Below are positions 1 through 11,018 of a stretch of 64,000 nt of DNA, one piece after another. A program made the position numbers and the translations under genes. The DNA lies in NCBI GenBank assembly GCA_903813345.2, contig CAIIXF020000006.1:16558348-16622347 (forward strand). The letters run 5' to 3'. This DNA is from Owenia fusiformis (taxonomy: Eukaryota > Annelida > Polychaeta > Sabellida > Oweniidae). The notes beneath the pieces were generated by a model, which saw only the letters and a list, made by a program, of their open reading frames with translations, was not told the origin of the DNA and did not search any database. Position 1 is the first letter of the stretch; every line of letters begins with the position of its first letter.

Positions 1-71
1 AGTGTTTGTTGTGGCCCCTGCCTGTATGACCTGCCCCCCTTGTATGACCTGCCCTGCCTGACTCAGTGGAA
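1..71 (-). CDS. NFYA: NFYA exon 6 (partial, runs off the left edge)
   Basis: Glutamine/glycine-rich coding sequence in the minus orientation, with a repeated GQVIQ motif followed by AGATTNT. This matches the part of NF-YA where the vertebrate protein has GQIQAGQIVQTGANTNT. The acceptor AG lies at 72-73. The exon supplies two bases that complete the single-base codon left by the exon at 354-516, so the phases agree. NF-YA is the sequence-specific subunit of the NF-Y trimer that binds CCAAT boxes. This stretch belongs to its Gln-rich activation domain. The DNA-binding and NF-YB/C interaction domains would lie beyond the window edge. Confidence 0.8.
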
Positions 72-353
72 CTTGGATAAGGCCTACAAGACACATAATA
101 TTTAGACACACAAATAGAAATGACAGACACATAATGTTCATATGTATATTATAGACAAAAATGCTTGGACAAATAATAATTTTGAGCAACTCATTCAGTT
201 TATGGATTCTAATTAGCTATTCATGGATTTCATTAAAAAAACAAGGCTTTCAGCATTTCTTGGCACAATTCAAGCATTTCCAACCCCATGGTTCACAGTC
301 TTAAATATGGAAAAGAATGCAGAAATTAACTTTTTTTAGAAACCTTTACTCAC

Positions 354-516
354 TCTGTCCAGTTGCTGTTTGAACAGTTTGGATCTGTTGTTGCTGTTGA
401 CCTTCTGTGGTACTTCCTGCCACTGGTTGGTACATGACAGTCTGTCCATCTGCTAACTGAATCAACTGACCCTGACCTTGAACCTGTTGACCTGCTGCAG
501 GTTGCTGGATTACAAC
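354..516 (-). CDS. NFYA: NFYA exon 5
   Basis: 163-bp exon bounded by acceptor AG (517-518) and donor GTGAGT (353-348). It opens with VVIQQPAAGQQVQ and contains LADGQTVMYQPV, closely matching the NF-YA activation-domain block AEGQTIVYQPV. It ends with a Gln-run-rich segment and a one-base overhang (phase 1), completed by the exon at 1-71. Other frames contain short ORFs that are shadows. Nuclear transcription factor. The hydrophobic/Gln alternation is typical of Sp1-like activation domains. Confidence 0.88.
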
Positions 517-745
517 CTATAACAGATTGTGATTGGTTGAAAAAGAAAATCATACATCTTGACTAAAATAATAGAAAATTTTGCATTTCAAAACAATTTA
601 TTTGTAGTGAATACTTCATTTAAGACTTTTCAAGCATTAAAAATTGCATTACGTTTATGAGGGATTTTGATGCATGTTTCTTTATCCAAGTTTTTTTTTA
701 AATAACGTGTAAATTTTGCAAAAGGATCATAGAATGAGGACATAC

Positions 746-811
746 CTGTTGTTGACCAGATGTTGATGTCTGTGCTTGTCCTTGTAACTGGCCAGCATTT
801 ATGATCTGAAC
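746..811 (-). CDS. NFYA: NFYA exon 4
   Basis: 66-bp phase-0 exon encoding 22 residues starting VQIINAGQLQGQ and ending SGQQQ. Acceptor AG is at 812-813; the donor GTATG follows CAG at 746. Gln-rich like its neighbours and in frame with the flanking exons. Because it is a multiple of three it could be skipped without breaking the frame; alternative exon use in the Gln-rich region is known for vertebrate NF-YA (long and short isoforms). Confidence 0.82.
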
Positions 812-1042
812 CTACAAACACATCATATTTTTTAAAACTGTTTTTTTTCAAATACATAAGTAGAATTAGCAATTAAAACTGTACTAGAAAAACAGTAATC
901 ACAGGGTTTCATGTATATTGCTAAGTTTACATAGTAATGCAAAATGAAACGGGATCACTTGGTCTACGATAACCCTGGGGTGGATCTACAGAAAACGAGG
1001 TGGGACCGAAAAATTTATTTTTTAAAATCTACTTCTCTGTTA

Positions 1043-1140
1043 AGCTAAGTTCACACCAATGGCGCTTTGATGCGACGTACAAAGCCGATTCGCACGCCAC
1101 ATCAAAGCGCCATCAAAGCGCCGTTGGTGTGAACTTAGCT
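1043..1140. mobile_element. 98-bp foldback MITE in NFYA intron, TTA target duplication
   Basis: Inverted arms beginning AGCTAAGTTCACACCAA and ending TTGGTGTGAACTTAGCT, each continuing into GGCGC, enclose a short GC-richer centre. The same TTA lies directly outside both ends (1040-1042 and 1141-1143). A 3-bp TWA duplication suggests a PIF/Harbinger-mobilised MITE. No coding capacity. Confidence 0.7.
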
Positions 1141-1313
1141 TTAGTGAACACTCCGGAGATAACATTGCACAGCACATTGAAGACCAAGAGACAAGGCATT
1201 AACTTGCAAAATTTCACGATCTACTATTTGTTACAGAGGCTGACTGTAGAACAGCAATAGCAGAACAGTGTCCATAAAAAGTTGAAGACATAAAAATACT
1301 ACATTGTACATAC

Positions 1314-1361
1314 CTGTTGGCCTCCTTGACCACCAACCTGAAGAGTCTGACCTTGTAGTGC
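1314..1361 (-). CDS. NFYA: NFYA exon 3 (48-bp mini-exon)
   Basis: 48-bp phase-0 exon encoding ALQGQTLQVGGQGGQQ, with acceptor AG at 1363-1362 and donor GTATG just below 1314. Its composition and frame fit the Gln/Gly-rich NF-YA activation domain. Its small size would cause many gene finders to miss it. The surrounding introns (812-1313 and 1362-2251) hold the small MITE at 1043 and otherwise AT-rich sequence in which I see no gene. Confidence 0.78.
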
Positions 1362-2251
1362 CTGTAAGTGTAATTAAGAACATGGGAAATTATTAAGTGT
1401 ATCATCTCAATTGACATAGAAACAGAAACTTCATACTGTATTAATCAAAAAATTACAAGTCAATTGTTCTCTAACTATATATATACATGGTTACAATAAT
1501 TGATTTAGGAATTCTAGCTTCATGAAGTTTCTGTTAATGGTCCCTACCAGGTGATTTATTATGACATAAATACGACTTTTCGTATGACTTAAGTAAAAAC
1601 AAGCTTATTAGTAATGAAAAACAACTTTAGAACAGGCATAACTAAATAGATAAGGGTATGCTTAGATGAACAACTAACATCTTACCTAATAACTTGTTAA
1701 ACTTGATAAAGTTTTCACTATTGTCCTATTATAACATAGTATGCTTTAAGATATGTACTAGTGAAAACTCTATTGAATCAGTGACATTATACACTTAAAG
1801 AATTGGTTTTGCCTTGGAAAATTTTGTTGATGTTTCCTGAGGGAATTGAAGACACTGAATTAGAATCATCTGTTAAAGATAAGTTTTATAATAACTTATT
1901 ATTTAATGATAACAGTTTTCAAAAATCTTAAGTGCATATAGTAAAAACATATTATCAGTGCATTGGTAAAATTCTTAAAAACCTGCATTTAAGTATATAT
2001 AAGTGCATGTATATCTTTCCTATCACAAACTGGAACAGTAGCATTATAAATGTGGCAATGTTATAAATGCAAAGCACATGCAGGGTTAAGCATGGGGAAT
2101 TTCATAAAACAAGGTGAATGATGAAATAGAAATGGACAAAATTCTGTACATTTTGAAAAAATCTTTAAATATTCAATGCATCCAAATTAACTTTTGAAGA
2201 CTAATTAGCTAGTGAGCACCATGATGAGAAAATATGAACTACAACACTTAC

Positions 2252-2344
2252 CTGTTGTAGTTGGCCATTCTGCCCCTGGATTTGAATTGTTTGGCCCTGC
2301 GGCAGTCCCTGGAGTACAAACTGTTGGCCCCCAATTTGAACAAT
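2252..2344 (-). CDS. NFYA: NFYA exon 2
   Basis: 93-bp phase-0 exon encoding 31 residues starting IVQIGGQQFVLQGLPQGQ. Acceptor AG is at 2346-2345 after a T-rich tract; donor GTAAG is at 2251-2247. The VQ-rich pattern matches the early NF-YA activation domain. The intron between this exon and exon 1 (2345-2968) is AT-rich with nothing recognisable. Confidence 0.85.
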
Positions 2345-2968
2345 CTAAAAACCCCAAAAACAGTTGTGTTCACATTGTAAGGCGCTCACATACACAGGTT
2401 TAAAATGACACAAAATAAAACATTTGAGTTTGAAAAAATACTTTTCTTGTGAACAATGCACATATCAAACTTCTCATATTGACACAAAAATGATTCATTG
2501 TAAAAATCTTTTGTTTTCAAGAAATAATGTATGAAATGTAGAAATAGCAAAGTATGGTATGAGCAACAAAAAAACTACAATTCAAACAATTTTGGTTAAA
2601 GGTTACTTGCTCACTCGAGGTCTTATTCTCTCTTTAATGTTTAAATGTTTAAATATGTGATAAATGGAATGTCAATTTTAAATGGTAACTTGAAACAACA
2701 TATTGATAATGCAATGGGAAAGGCTAGAAGGGCTATCAGCGCGGGGGTGGGGCTTCTCAGCAGTGACTCCTATTTGTCAAATATGACATCACTTTGACTG
2801 AATTTTGAATACTTAATGATGTAAATCAAGATTATTTCTACTCGCATCTAGTCAATTAGAACTGAAGGTAAAACCATGAACCGAACTGAAAAATTATGAA
2901 ACCGTCAGTGCCCTAGATTTGCATGTTTCACTCTCATATTCATCAAAACAACTTGTTGCATATACTAC

Positions 2969-3126
2969 CTGCTGTCCTTGTTCTGCTCCATTTGAATTTG
3001 CAGCCTGCAGTTGTCCAGTTGGAACTTGCATAACGACAGGTGCAGAAGAGGTTGTAGCTTGAAACTGCTCCATATTCTTACTCTACTTGACAGTTGACAG
3101 TGCTTGGTTTGTATACTTGGAGTTAT
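2969..3126 (-). CDS. NFYA: NFYA first coding exon (start codon at 3073)
   Basis: The start codon is at 3073-3071 and the coding part 2969-3073 gives 35 residues beginning MEQFQATTSSAPVV. Vertebrate NF-YA likewise begins MEQ. The exon ends GQQ followed by donor GTAGTA. Upstream, 3074-3126 is 5' untranslated sequence preceded by acceptor CAG at 3129-3127, so a noncoding exon must lie further right; a suitable donor is found at 3983. This fixes the gene's 5' end and its minus-strand direction. Confidence 0.88.
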
Positions 3127-3172
3127 CTGAAAATATTTTATGGATATTACAGGTTTCTAATTTTGGACATTA

Positions 3173-3453
3173 GAGAGGTTAAGCTACACATATTTAACAA
3201 AACTTGAATGTGAACGTCAATGAGCGTAGATAAACGACGTCAGATTTGTTTATTTCATGTGGGCCAGCGTGAAGTTTACAGGTTTTTACATGAGATTATC
3301 ATATTCGACAGTCACCACATAAATGTAGCTCCACGTCCATTGACATGGTTACAGGTGTGTAGCTTAACAGAAAATTTTCTTAAACGTGTACTTGAGCGTG
3401 GACTCACGCGTTCAGGTTCACAGTTTGCATTTATATGTGTAGCTTAACCTCTC
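3173..3453. mobile_element. 281-bp MITE, Harbinger-like (TTA target duplication)
   Basis: Terminal inverted repeats of about 20 bp, GAGAGGTTAAGCTACACATA at the left and its complement at the right, flanked by TTA at 3170-3172 and 3454-3456. Partial relatives occur at 28304-28445 (left half) and 38083-38223 (right half). It sits in the first NFYA intron. The short ORF across it is not a gene. Confidence 0.75.
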
Positions 3454-3983
3454 TTATATTTATGTTGAAATCTTCTGAACAACATTTTAGTAAATGGGCG
3501 CGGTAGGTAAGGTACAACACAAGGAATTGGAATTTACGATATACCTCAACTTACCCGCGCATTATACCGTATACTACATTCAGGGTTTGTGGACGTTAAC
3601 CATGAATTTCACCGTCAAGTTCACTGTCTAGGAATATTGTAATTATTATTGTTACAGACATTCATATATAAAAATATCTAGAAATTAGACCAGATCTTTC
3701 TGAAACAATGAAAACATCAGTTTCTCAAATTTCATTACCCTCGTGTTGTACCGTAGCCCGCGCGTTCAACTGTCGCGCTTAATTTGGTATGTAGATATCT
3801 ACCCTGTGTTTATGGACTCAAAATTTATATTTCATCAGGGCTCAAATTGTTCGACTAGCCTAGATCTAGGCCTACATCTATCGAGGTCCTTGATAAGTCT
3901 AGATCTAGGTCTACAGTGGGGATCATAAAGAATTGCAAAAGCTATGAAAATTACATGCTGTCGCACATGTAATAAATTCTTAC

Positions 3984-4130
3984 CTCAGTGTATTCAGTGC
4001 TCTATTTTCTCCGTCTGAGTAAGTCCAAATATAAGGAATTTGTGTCCCTAATGACAAATAAGAACTTCAAAAGTTGAAGTGGATATTCACATGTTATGCC
4101 GACTCTTCAAATGTTGAGGTGATTTTGTCG
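3984..4130 (-). other. NFYA: Probable NFYA noncoding first exon (right end approximate)
   Basis: A good donor, GAG followed by GTAAGA, lies at 3983 in the minus orientation, matching the acceptor at 3127-3129 in front of the first coding exon. No coding potential. The transcription start is not visible and the right boundary is a guess placed before the promoter motifs. Confidence 0.45.
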
Positions 4131-4290
4131 CCCGATTGCGCCGGAACGGAGGATTGGCTCCCAGAATGCAACATGACATGTGCCAGCTTTCAAAATGCTG
4201 TTCCGCCATTTTGAAACCTGTCATGAGTAAATGCGGTAACTGATGTTGCATTCTGGGAGTCAACCGTCCTCGGATAACAAACATGGCGAT
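4131..4290. promoter_or_regulatory. NFYA promoter, possibly bidirectional: ETS, CCAAT and inverted ZNF143-like motifs
   Basis: In 150 bp there are an ETS-like GCCGGAAC (about 4140), an inverted CCAAT box (GGATTGGCTC, about 4150) and CCCAGAATGC just after it, the core of the vertebrate ZNF143/Staf site. A second copy, GCATTCTGGGAG (about 4248-4260), lies in the opposite orientation; the two form a 16-bp inverted pair. ACATGGCG near 4284 resembles a YY1 site and starts a short open frame on the plus strand (MAIHENIHSI, then a possible donor GTAGGG), so a divergent transcript is possible. NF-Y controlling its own subunit gene through this CCAAT box is an inference. Confidence 0.5.
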
Positions 4291-4859
4291 TCATGAAAAC
4301 ATTCATTCGATTTGGTAGGGATTTATCCATTATTTGCAGGTATGAAGCTTTGGATTCATTTATTGTGCTACTTTTGTGAACGGGAATTATTTTTCTACCG
4401 CTTGGGAGAGTTTGAGACACGAAACTTGGAAATTAGCTCATTGTGACAACTTGTGAACGTTGAGTTTTATTTTTGTCCCCCACTTTAGATCCCGGGTCTA
4501 GATGGACCTCCTAAATCTAATTTAGATTAGATGTAATCTTGACTCACTACATTTACAATGGTAGACTAGTTTAGATCTAAGTTTAGTCTTAGCCTAGATA
4601 TGCATTATGATGGAAATCATGTGAACAGCCAGGCTGCCGGCCGAGTGCACTAATTTGACCTAGAATATTCTGCCCAGCCAGACAGCTTACAATTTATAAA
4701 AATTTAATTTATTTTTTGTTTTTATGAGACAAATGAGCAACCATCTAGCTCCTACACGTGAATTTAGTAAACAACAATAAAGTCTTGGATAATGTGTGCA
4801 CTTACATTGGTCCAAATCCCTGTTGATCAGTGGTGATTGGTTGTAGAAATCAAGCCGAA

Positions 4860-5006
4860 ATGGACAACGAATCACCGGCCATCATGGATACAAGCTTTTC
4901 CTTCATTGGTGCTGTGCTATTCAAATATTTTACTCCCGATCATCAAATTCAAATACTGAATAATATGGATTCAACATCCATACGTCATGCATTTTTATAT
5001 TGTTAA
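4860..5006 (+). other. Unassigned 49-codon open frame crossing the duplication breakpoint
   Basis: Starts MDNESPAIMDTSFSF at 4860, just downstream of two inverted CCAAT boxes (about 4807 and 4837), and runs to a TAA near 5006. Coding from 4902 onward is also present in the second tandem copy (8354 onward), but that copy lacks the first 14 codons. A splice-bounded open stretch at about 5121-5208 (acceptor GCAG, donor GTAAGTG) could be a downstream exon. I recognise no family; it may be chance. From 4291 to 4859 I see only AT-rich DNA with many TAGATCTA-like words. Confidence 0.2.
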
Positions 5007-5598
5007 ATTATTAATTAATTATATTCTAATATATTTTTTATCGATGCAGTACTTCTGACTTTTACGAATTTATAAGATAATTTGATGATATAGAGAAATG
5101 CAAAGTAAGGAGTAAGCTCGCAGTCTGGAACAACCGAGCAAAGAGGAACAATCTGGGTCATCATCCGGGAACTCATAAGATGTCCACGCGGAAGATCTTC
5201 AGTTGGGTAAGTGAATAATCTATATCTATAATTCTGGAAAGATGGATAGTCCTGTATAATCCAGATCTTTTTATGTATTCTTTTCATGTCATGTTAAGGG
5301 GGGGGGGATAAAATAAGATTATTTGTATTCATACTTATTAGTTAGAAGCAATTTATTAGATCTAAGTTACACTGGAAAATAGATCTAATTAAAAATTGCT
5401 ATATCTGCACATGTTATTTTCTGGTACAAAATAAAGTATGAAGGCATGCATCAATTTCCTCGATTTTTCCAGGAAAGTATCATTACATTGTCTTCTTTTA
5501 GAATATCTGGTAGGGGTTCAATGCGAACTCCAGAAAATTCTGATTCACACTTTCTATTTTTCCAAATTTTCTTTCAAAGTTTCCAGACAACACAGGAG

Positions 5599-6196
5599 TT
5601 ACTCACTTCGAGAGCCATGTTAGATTTTGAAACTTATGGCTCTCAAACGGAGAAGTGAACAGCTGATCAATAGTGACCTTTGAAACTGAATTAAGTCGAT
5701 CCGCGGCTTACTTTTGGTCTCTAACTATGTCTTACATCAGTATCATCAATCCGTGTAAGTATTGGAGCGCTGGAGTACTTCTTTTTCGATCAAGACTTGT
5801 AAATTGTTCATCGAGTTAAAGTTTTACAGACCTATTTCCAATATGGCGGTTTGCTAGGTGCAAGATACGCAACGAACGAAATGAATTTTGAGAATTAGTT
5901 AGGTTCGGACAACCTCCGGAGATTTACGAAAATGTCCGAGCAGAAACCGCCATATTGGAATTTGGCAGTAAAAGGATTCACTCGACTAACGAATTTCAAG
6001 TCTTGATCGAAAAAGAAGTACTCCAGCGCTCCAATACTTACACGGATTGATGATACTGATGTAAGACACAGTTAGAGACCAAAAGTAAGCCGCGGATCGA
6101 CTTAATTCAGTTTCAAAGGTCACGATCATTGAGCTGTCCAAATGCTCCGTGGGAAAGCTATTATATCAAAATCCAAATAGCTTTCGCAGGAAGTAA
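5599..6196. mobile_element. Foldback element FB1, copy 1 (8-bp target duplication)
   Basis: 598 bp with TTACTC at the left and GTAA at the right, flanked by CACAGGAG (5591-5598 and 6197-6204). Each end carries a local hairpin around GATTTTGA flanked by GAGAGC-type words. Inside lie inverted arms of about 125 bp (about 5670-5800 and 5997-6123) and an inner inverted pair carrying CCAATATGGCGG. Same family as the element at 6351-6910. An 8-bp duplication with long terminal repeats would fit a Mutator-like or hAT-related foldback; family undecided. Confidence 0.7.
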
Positions 6197-6350
6197 CACA
6201 GGAGTCATTCCTTGTGATGTCTATTTTCTAAAAATCACAAAAGTGCATACTTTATTCAAGGAAAACAAAAGATTTTTACAATAATGTATTATTTTTCTAT
6301 AAGAATGGTAACCATTCTTATTATTTGGGAGAATTTAAACATATTTCACC

Positions 6351-6910
6351 TTACTCACGTCGAGAGCTACCATGTTAGATTTTGAAAGTATAGCTCTCCA
6401 TCGTGAGGATCCCCCAGCTGAAGAATTGTGACATCTAAATTTGATCAGCGCCAGTCAGCGGCTTGCTGTTTGTCTCAAACTGTAGCCTACATATGGGCTC
6501 ATATGTGTCTACTTTCCCCGTGCATGTAGGATCGTGGATGTGCTTCTATGGCGATCAGGAGTTCTAATCGTTTTTTGTTTGATACCCATTTCCAATATGG
6601 CGGTTAAACGGAAATACTATCGACACATGCGCAACTTGGGAAACGTCAAGCCGCCATATTGAATATACCTGGCCAAAACTTTTGACACGACCAATAAAAT
6701 GAAGTCCTGATCGATACATAGGGCAGTGAGACGTTCTATAGTTGAGCTGAATGAAAGATGGCGATGTAGGATACATTTTCAGGTATATAATGTGCAACAT
6801 GAGTCAGCTGAATTCCCTGAAATTTTCTTTTAAGTCAGGATTCTTAAGCTGTTGATTCTAGCGATAGAGAGCTATACTTTCAAAATCTAAGTAGCTCTCG
6901 ACGGGAGTAA
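6351..6910. mobile_element. Foldback element FB2, copy 1 (8-bp target duplication)
   Basis: 560 bp, TTACTC at the left and GAGTAA at the right, flanked by ATTTCACC at 6343-6350 and 6911-6918. The terminal inverted repeats of about 50 bp contain GTCGAGAGCTA and TTTTGAAAGTATAGCTCT with their complements. Internal inverted CAATATGGCGG / CCGCCATATTG words occur at about 6592 and 6651. No coding capacity. Confidence 0.72.
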
Positions 6911-7152
6911 ATTTCACCCATTTTCGCACTTTGCATCATTAATAACTTCACCAATTTATAACATATCGTGAACCTTTTGGGAGATATTGTATTTGATATT
7001 GTAAGGAATAGATTGGTAGGTCAATTATGCATGTTGCCTGTAATTTTGTCACCCCCTATAGATCTGATTCTGCCTTTAATTTTGTACCAGAAAATAACAT
7101 GTGCCGGTATAGCAATTTTTTACCAAAATGTTACTTTCCAGCTGAACCTTAA

Positions 7153-7565
7153 GGACAGGGTGCATGTTGGGAAATTTTCTGCATTCCTCAATTGAGTCGC
7201 ATGTTATTTTACAAACATGAATAACTCCTTCCCCACATTGTCTACATCTTCCAAGTTTGCACAAAGAGTGCACTTCTGTGCCTAGAAAAGCCTTGTGAGA
7301 AGGTTTGTTTTGTAAAATGTATAAAAAATGAGAAAATTCAGTGAAAAAAATTTCTGAAAATTTCTGATTTTTTTCACTGAATTTTCTTGTTTTTTATACA
7401 CTTTATCAAAACATTCTTCTCACAAGTCTTTTCTAGGCACAGAAGTGCACTCTTTGTGCAAAACTGGAAGATATAGACAATGAAGGGAAGGAGTGATTCT
7501 TGTTTGAAAAATAACATTTGACTCAATTGAGGAATGCAGAAAACTTCCCATAATGCACCCTGACC
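7153..7565. mobile_element. TTAA-flanked palindromic MITE, copy 1
   Basis: 413-bp near-perfect palindrome: the left arm starts GGACAGGGTGCATG, the right arm ends with ATGCACCCTGACC, and the centre lies near 7350. TTAA is present on both sides (7149-7152 and 7566-7569). TTAA duplication points to piggyBac or Kolobok mobilisation. A diverged relative is at about 60108-60385. Confidence 0.75.
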
Positions 7566-8034
7566 TTAAACATTCATGAATATTTTTACTGAAAAGAAAA
7601 ACCTTAGTAATGTAAGTTTTTACTTTCATGTAGAGTCTATCATTTCTAATGTGTTCTCCACAGGATTTTTTCTCATATGCCTAGATCTAGAGCTCTACTG
7701 AACACAAATAACTATGTGGCCGAACGAAACATATGCGTTTATAACTATGGGTTCGGAGGTTTCATGCGAATTCTGTATATGTCTACATCTATATCAATAA
7801 TCTGCAAAAGGCTAATGGGCCCATTTAAAGCAGATATAGAATACTAGTCCAAGTCAATGCTAAATATAGAATACTGAGCTGGAGAAATGTGAGATTTGGT
7901 AAACGTGACCAAAAATAGATAATAGAACTCGTATTCTAAAGATTATGACTAAAATTAAGTAAAGGGTACAGGAAGTCTGTTTCTAAAGATGAGAGAGTCA
8001 GGGTTAAGCTAAACACCAGATTTATACGGATTAA

Positions 8035-8357
8035 GTTTTAGTTTAGTTTAGTTTAGTTTAGTTAAGTTTATTTCAAACAAATAAAAGGCCTCAGGCCCAT
8101 AGTTTTATAAATATAACAATACATGTTTACATCAATTTAGTAGCTCCTGCCTTAAATTAAATGCTTTATAGCAGAAAGTAGCTAAGTTACATAAATTATT
8201 TACACCTTTTGTAGACATTAAATTAATAAACTTTTGATGTGATGGTAAAATATAATAATACCTTTTGATGTACTCTTCCCTTAGATCAATAAATGACGGG
8301 CAGATTAAAATAAAATGAAATTCATCCTCCAGAATATGTATACCTTGGTATAATTCA
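8035..8357 (-). pseudogene. LINE 3' end, truncated by the tandem duplication (copy 1)
   Basis: Carries the last ~75 codons of the ORF seen more fully at 11585-12237, then a 3' UTR with GGGCCTGAGGCCTTTTATTTG and a terminal run of CTAAA repeats. Cut at 8357, where tandem copy 2 begins, so this copy is a by-product of the segmental duplication and not a separate retrotransposition. Confidence 0.75.
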
Positions 8358-9051
8358 TTGGTGCTGTGCTATTCAAATATTTTACTCCCGATCATCAAAT
8401 TCAAATACTGAATAATATGGATTCAACATCCATACGTCATGCATTTTTATATTGTTAAATTATTAATTAATTATATTCTAATATATTTTTTATCGATGCA
8501 GTACTTCTGACTTTTACGAATTTATAAGATAATTTGATGATATAGAGAAATGCAAAGTAAGGAGTAAGCTCGCAGTCTGGAACAACCGAGCAAAGAGGAA
8601 CAATCTGGGTCATCATCCGGGAACTCATAAGATGTCCACGCGGAAGATCTTCAGTTGGGTAAGTGAATAATCTATATCTATAATTCTGGAAAGATGGATA
8701 GTCCTGTATAATCCAGATCTTTTTATGTATTCTTTTCATGTCATGTTAAGGGGGGGGGGGATAAAATAAGATTATTTGTATTCATACTTATTAGTTAGAA
8801 GCAATTTATTAGATCTAAGTTACACTGGAAAATAGATCTAATTAAAAATTGCTATATCTGCACATGTTATTTTCTGGTACAAAATAAAGTATGAAGGCAT
8901 GCATCAATTTCCTCGATTTTTCCAGGAAAGTATCATTACATTGTCTTCTTTTAGAATATCTGGTAGGGGTTCAATGCGAACTCCAGAAAATTCTGATTCA
9001 CACTTTCTATTTTTCCAAATTTTCTTTCAAAGTTTCCAGACAACACAGGAG

Positions 9052-9649
9052 TTACTCACTTCGAGAGCCATGTTAGATTTTGAAACTTATGGCTCTCAAA
9101 CGGAGAAGTGAACAGCTGATCAATAGTGACCTTTGAAACTGAATTAAGTCGATCCGCGGCTTACTTTTGGTCTCTAACTATGTCTTACATCAGTATCATC
9201 AATCCGTGTAAGTATTGGAGCGCTGGAGTACTTCTTTTTCGATCAAGACTTGTAAATTGTTCATCGAGTTAAAGTTTTACAGACCTATTTCCAATATGGC
9301 GGTTTGCTAGGTGCAAGATACGCAACGAACGAAATGAATTTTGAGAATTAGTTAGGTTCGGACAACCTCCGGAGATTTACGAAAATGTCCGAGCAGAAAC
9401 CGCCATATTGGAATTTGGCAGTAAAAGGATTCACTCGACTAACGAATTTCAAGTCTTGATCGAAAAAGAAGTACTCCAGCGCTCCAATACTTACACGGAT
9501 TGATGATACTGATGTAAGACACAGTTAGAGACCAAAAGTAAGCCGCGGATCGACTTAATTCAGTTTCAAAGGTCACGATCATTGAGCTGTCCAAATGCTC
9601 CGTGGGAAAGCTATTATATCAAAATCCAAATAGCTTTCGCAGGAAGTAA
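9052..9649. mobile_element. Foldback element FB1, copy 2
   Basis: Same element as 5599-6196, carried along by the segmental duplication (offset 3453). Flanking CACAGGAG is retained on both sides. Confidence 0.7.
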
Positions 9650-9803
9650 CACAGGAGTCATTCCTTGTGATGTCTATTTTCTAAAAATCACAAAAGTGCA
9701 TACTTTATTCAAGGAAAACAAAAGATTTTTACAATAATGTATTATTTTTCTATAAGAATGGTAACCATTCTTATTATTTGGGAGAATTTAAACATATTTC
9801 ACC

Positions 9804-10363
9804 TTACTCACGTCGAGAGCTACCATGTTAGATTTTGAAAGTATAGCTCTCCATCGTGAGGATCCCCCAGCTGAAGAATTGTGACATCTAAATTTGATCA
9901 GCGCCAGTCAGCGGCTTGCTGTTTGTCTCAAACTGTAGCCTACATATGGGCTCATATGTGTCTACTTTCCCCGTGCATGTAGGATCGTGGATGTGCTTCT
10001 ATGGCGATCAGGAGTTCTAATCGTTTTTTGTTTGATACCCATTTCCAATATGGCGGTTAAACGGAAATACTATCGACACATGCGCAACTTGGGAAACGTC
10101 AAGCCGCCATATTGAATATACCTGGCCAAAACTTTTGACACGACCAATAAAATGAAGTCCTGATCGATACATAGGGCAGTGAGACGTTCTATAGTTGAGC
10201 TGAATGAAAGATGGCGATGTAGGATACATTTTCAGGTATATAATGTGCAACATGAGTCAGCTGAATTCCCTGAAATTTTCTTTTAAGTCAGGATTCTTAA
10301 GCTGTTGATTCTAGCGATAGAGAGCTATACTTTCAAAATCTAAGTAGCTCTCGACGGGAGTAA
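9804..10363. mobile_element. Foldback element FB2, copy 2
   Basis: Same element as 6351-6910, carried along by the segmental duplication. Flanking ATTTCACC is retained. Confidence 0.72.
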
Positions 10364-10605
10364 ATTTCACCCATTTTCGCACTTTGCATCATTAATAACT
10401 TCACCAATTTATAACATATCGTGAACCTTTTGGGAGATATTGTATTTGATATTGTAAGGAATAGATTGGTAGGTCAATTATGCATGTTGCCTGTAATTTT
10501 GTCACCCCCTATAGATCTGATTCTGCCTTTAATTTTGTACCAGAAAATAACATGTGCCGGTATAGCAATTTTTTACCAAAATGTTACTTTCCAGCTGAAC
10601 CTTAA

Positions 10606-11018
10606 GGACAGGGTGCATGTTGGGAAATTTTCTGCATTCCTCAATTGAGTCGCATGTTATTTTACAAACATGAATAACTCCTTCCCCACATTGTCTACAT
10701 CTTCCAAGTTTGCACAAAGAGTGCACTTCTGTGCCTAGAAAAGCCTTGTGAGAAGGTTTGTTTTGTAAAATGTATAAAAAATGAGAAAATTCAGTGAAAA
10801 AAATTTCTGAAAATTTCTGATTTTTTTCACTGAATTTTCTTGTTTTTTATACACTTTATCAAAACATTCTTCTCACAAGTCTTTTCTAGGCACAGAAGTG
10901 CACTCTTTGTGCAAAACTGGAAGATATAGACAATGAAGGGAAGGAGTGATTCTTGTTTGAAAAATAACATTTGACTCAATTGAGGAATGCAGAAAACTTC
11001 CCATAATGCACCCTGACC
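10606..11018. mobile_element. TTAA-flanked palindromic MITE, copy 2
   Basis: Same element as 7153-7565, carried along by the segmental duplication. TTAA lies on both sides. Confidence 0.75.

Larger units (their letters stand above)
4902..8357. repeat. Tandem duplication unit, copy 1 (about 3.45 kb)
   Basis: This segment is repeated almost base for base at 8354-11810, offset 3452-3453 bp. The only clear difference I see is the G homopolymer near 5297 versus 8749 (one extra G in copy 2). The copies share TTCA at the junction (8354-8357), where copy 1's end and copy 2's start coincide. Contents: two foldback elements, one TTAA MITE and the truncated 3' end of a LINE. The short ORFs inside it recur identically in both copies and do not look like genes. 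Confidence 0.92.

Noticed and set aside
4087-4420. Overlapping minus-strand ORFs across the NFYA promoter
   Set aside because: They cover the motif-rich promoter and inverted ZNF143-like pair, and show no protein character.
5015-7629. Several 60-90 codon ORFs (5015, 5446, 6564, 6968, 7420) repeated 3453 bp later
   Set aside because: Their conservation merely reflects the recent segmental duplication; they lie in inverted arms of foldback elements and have no splice or codon support.
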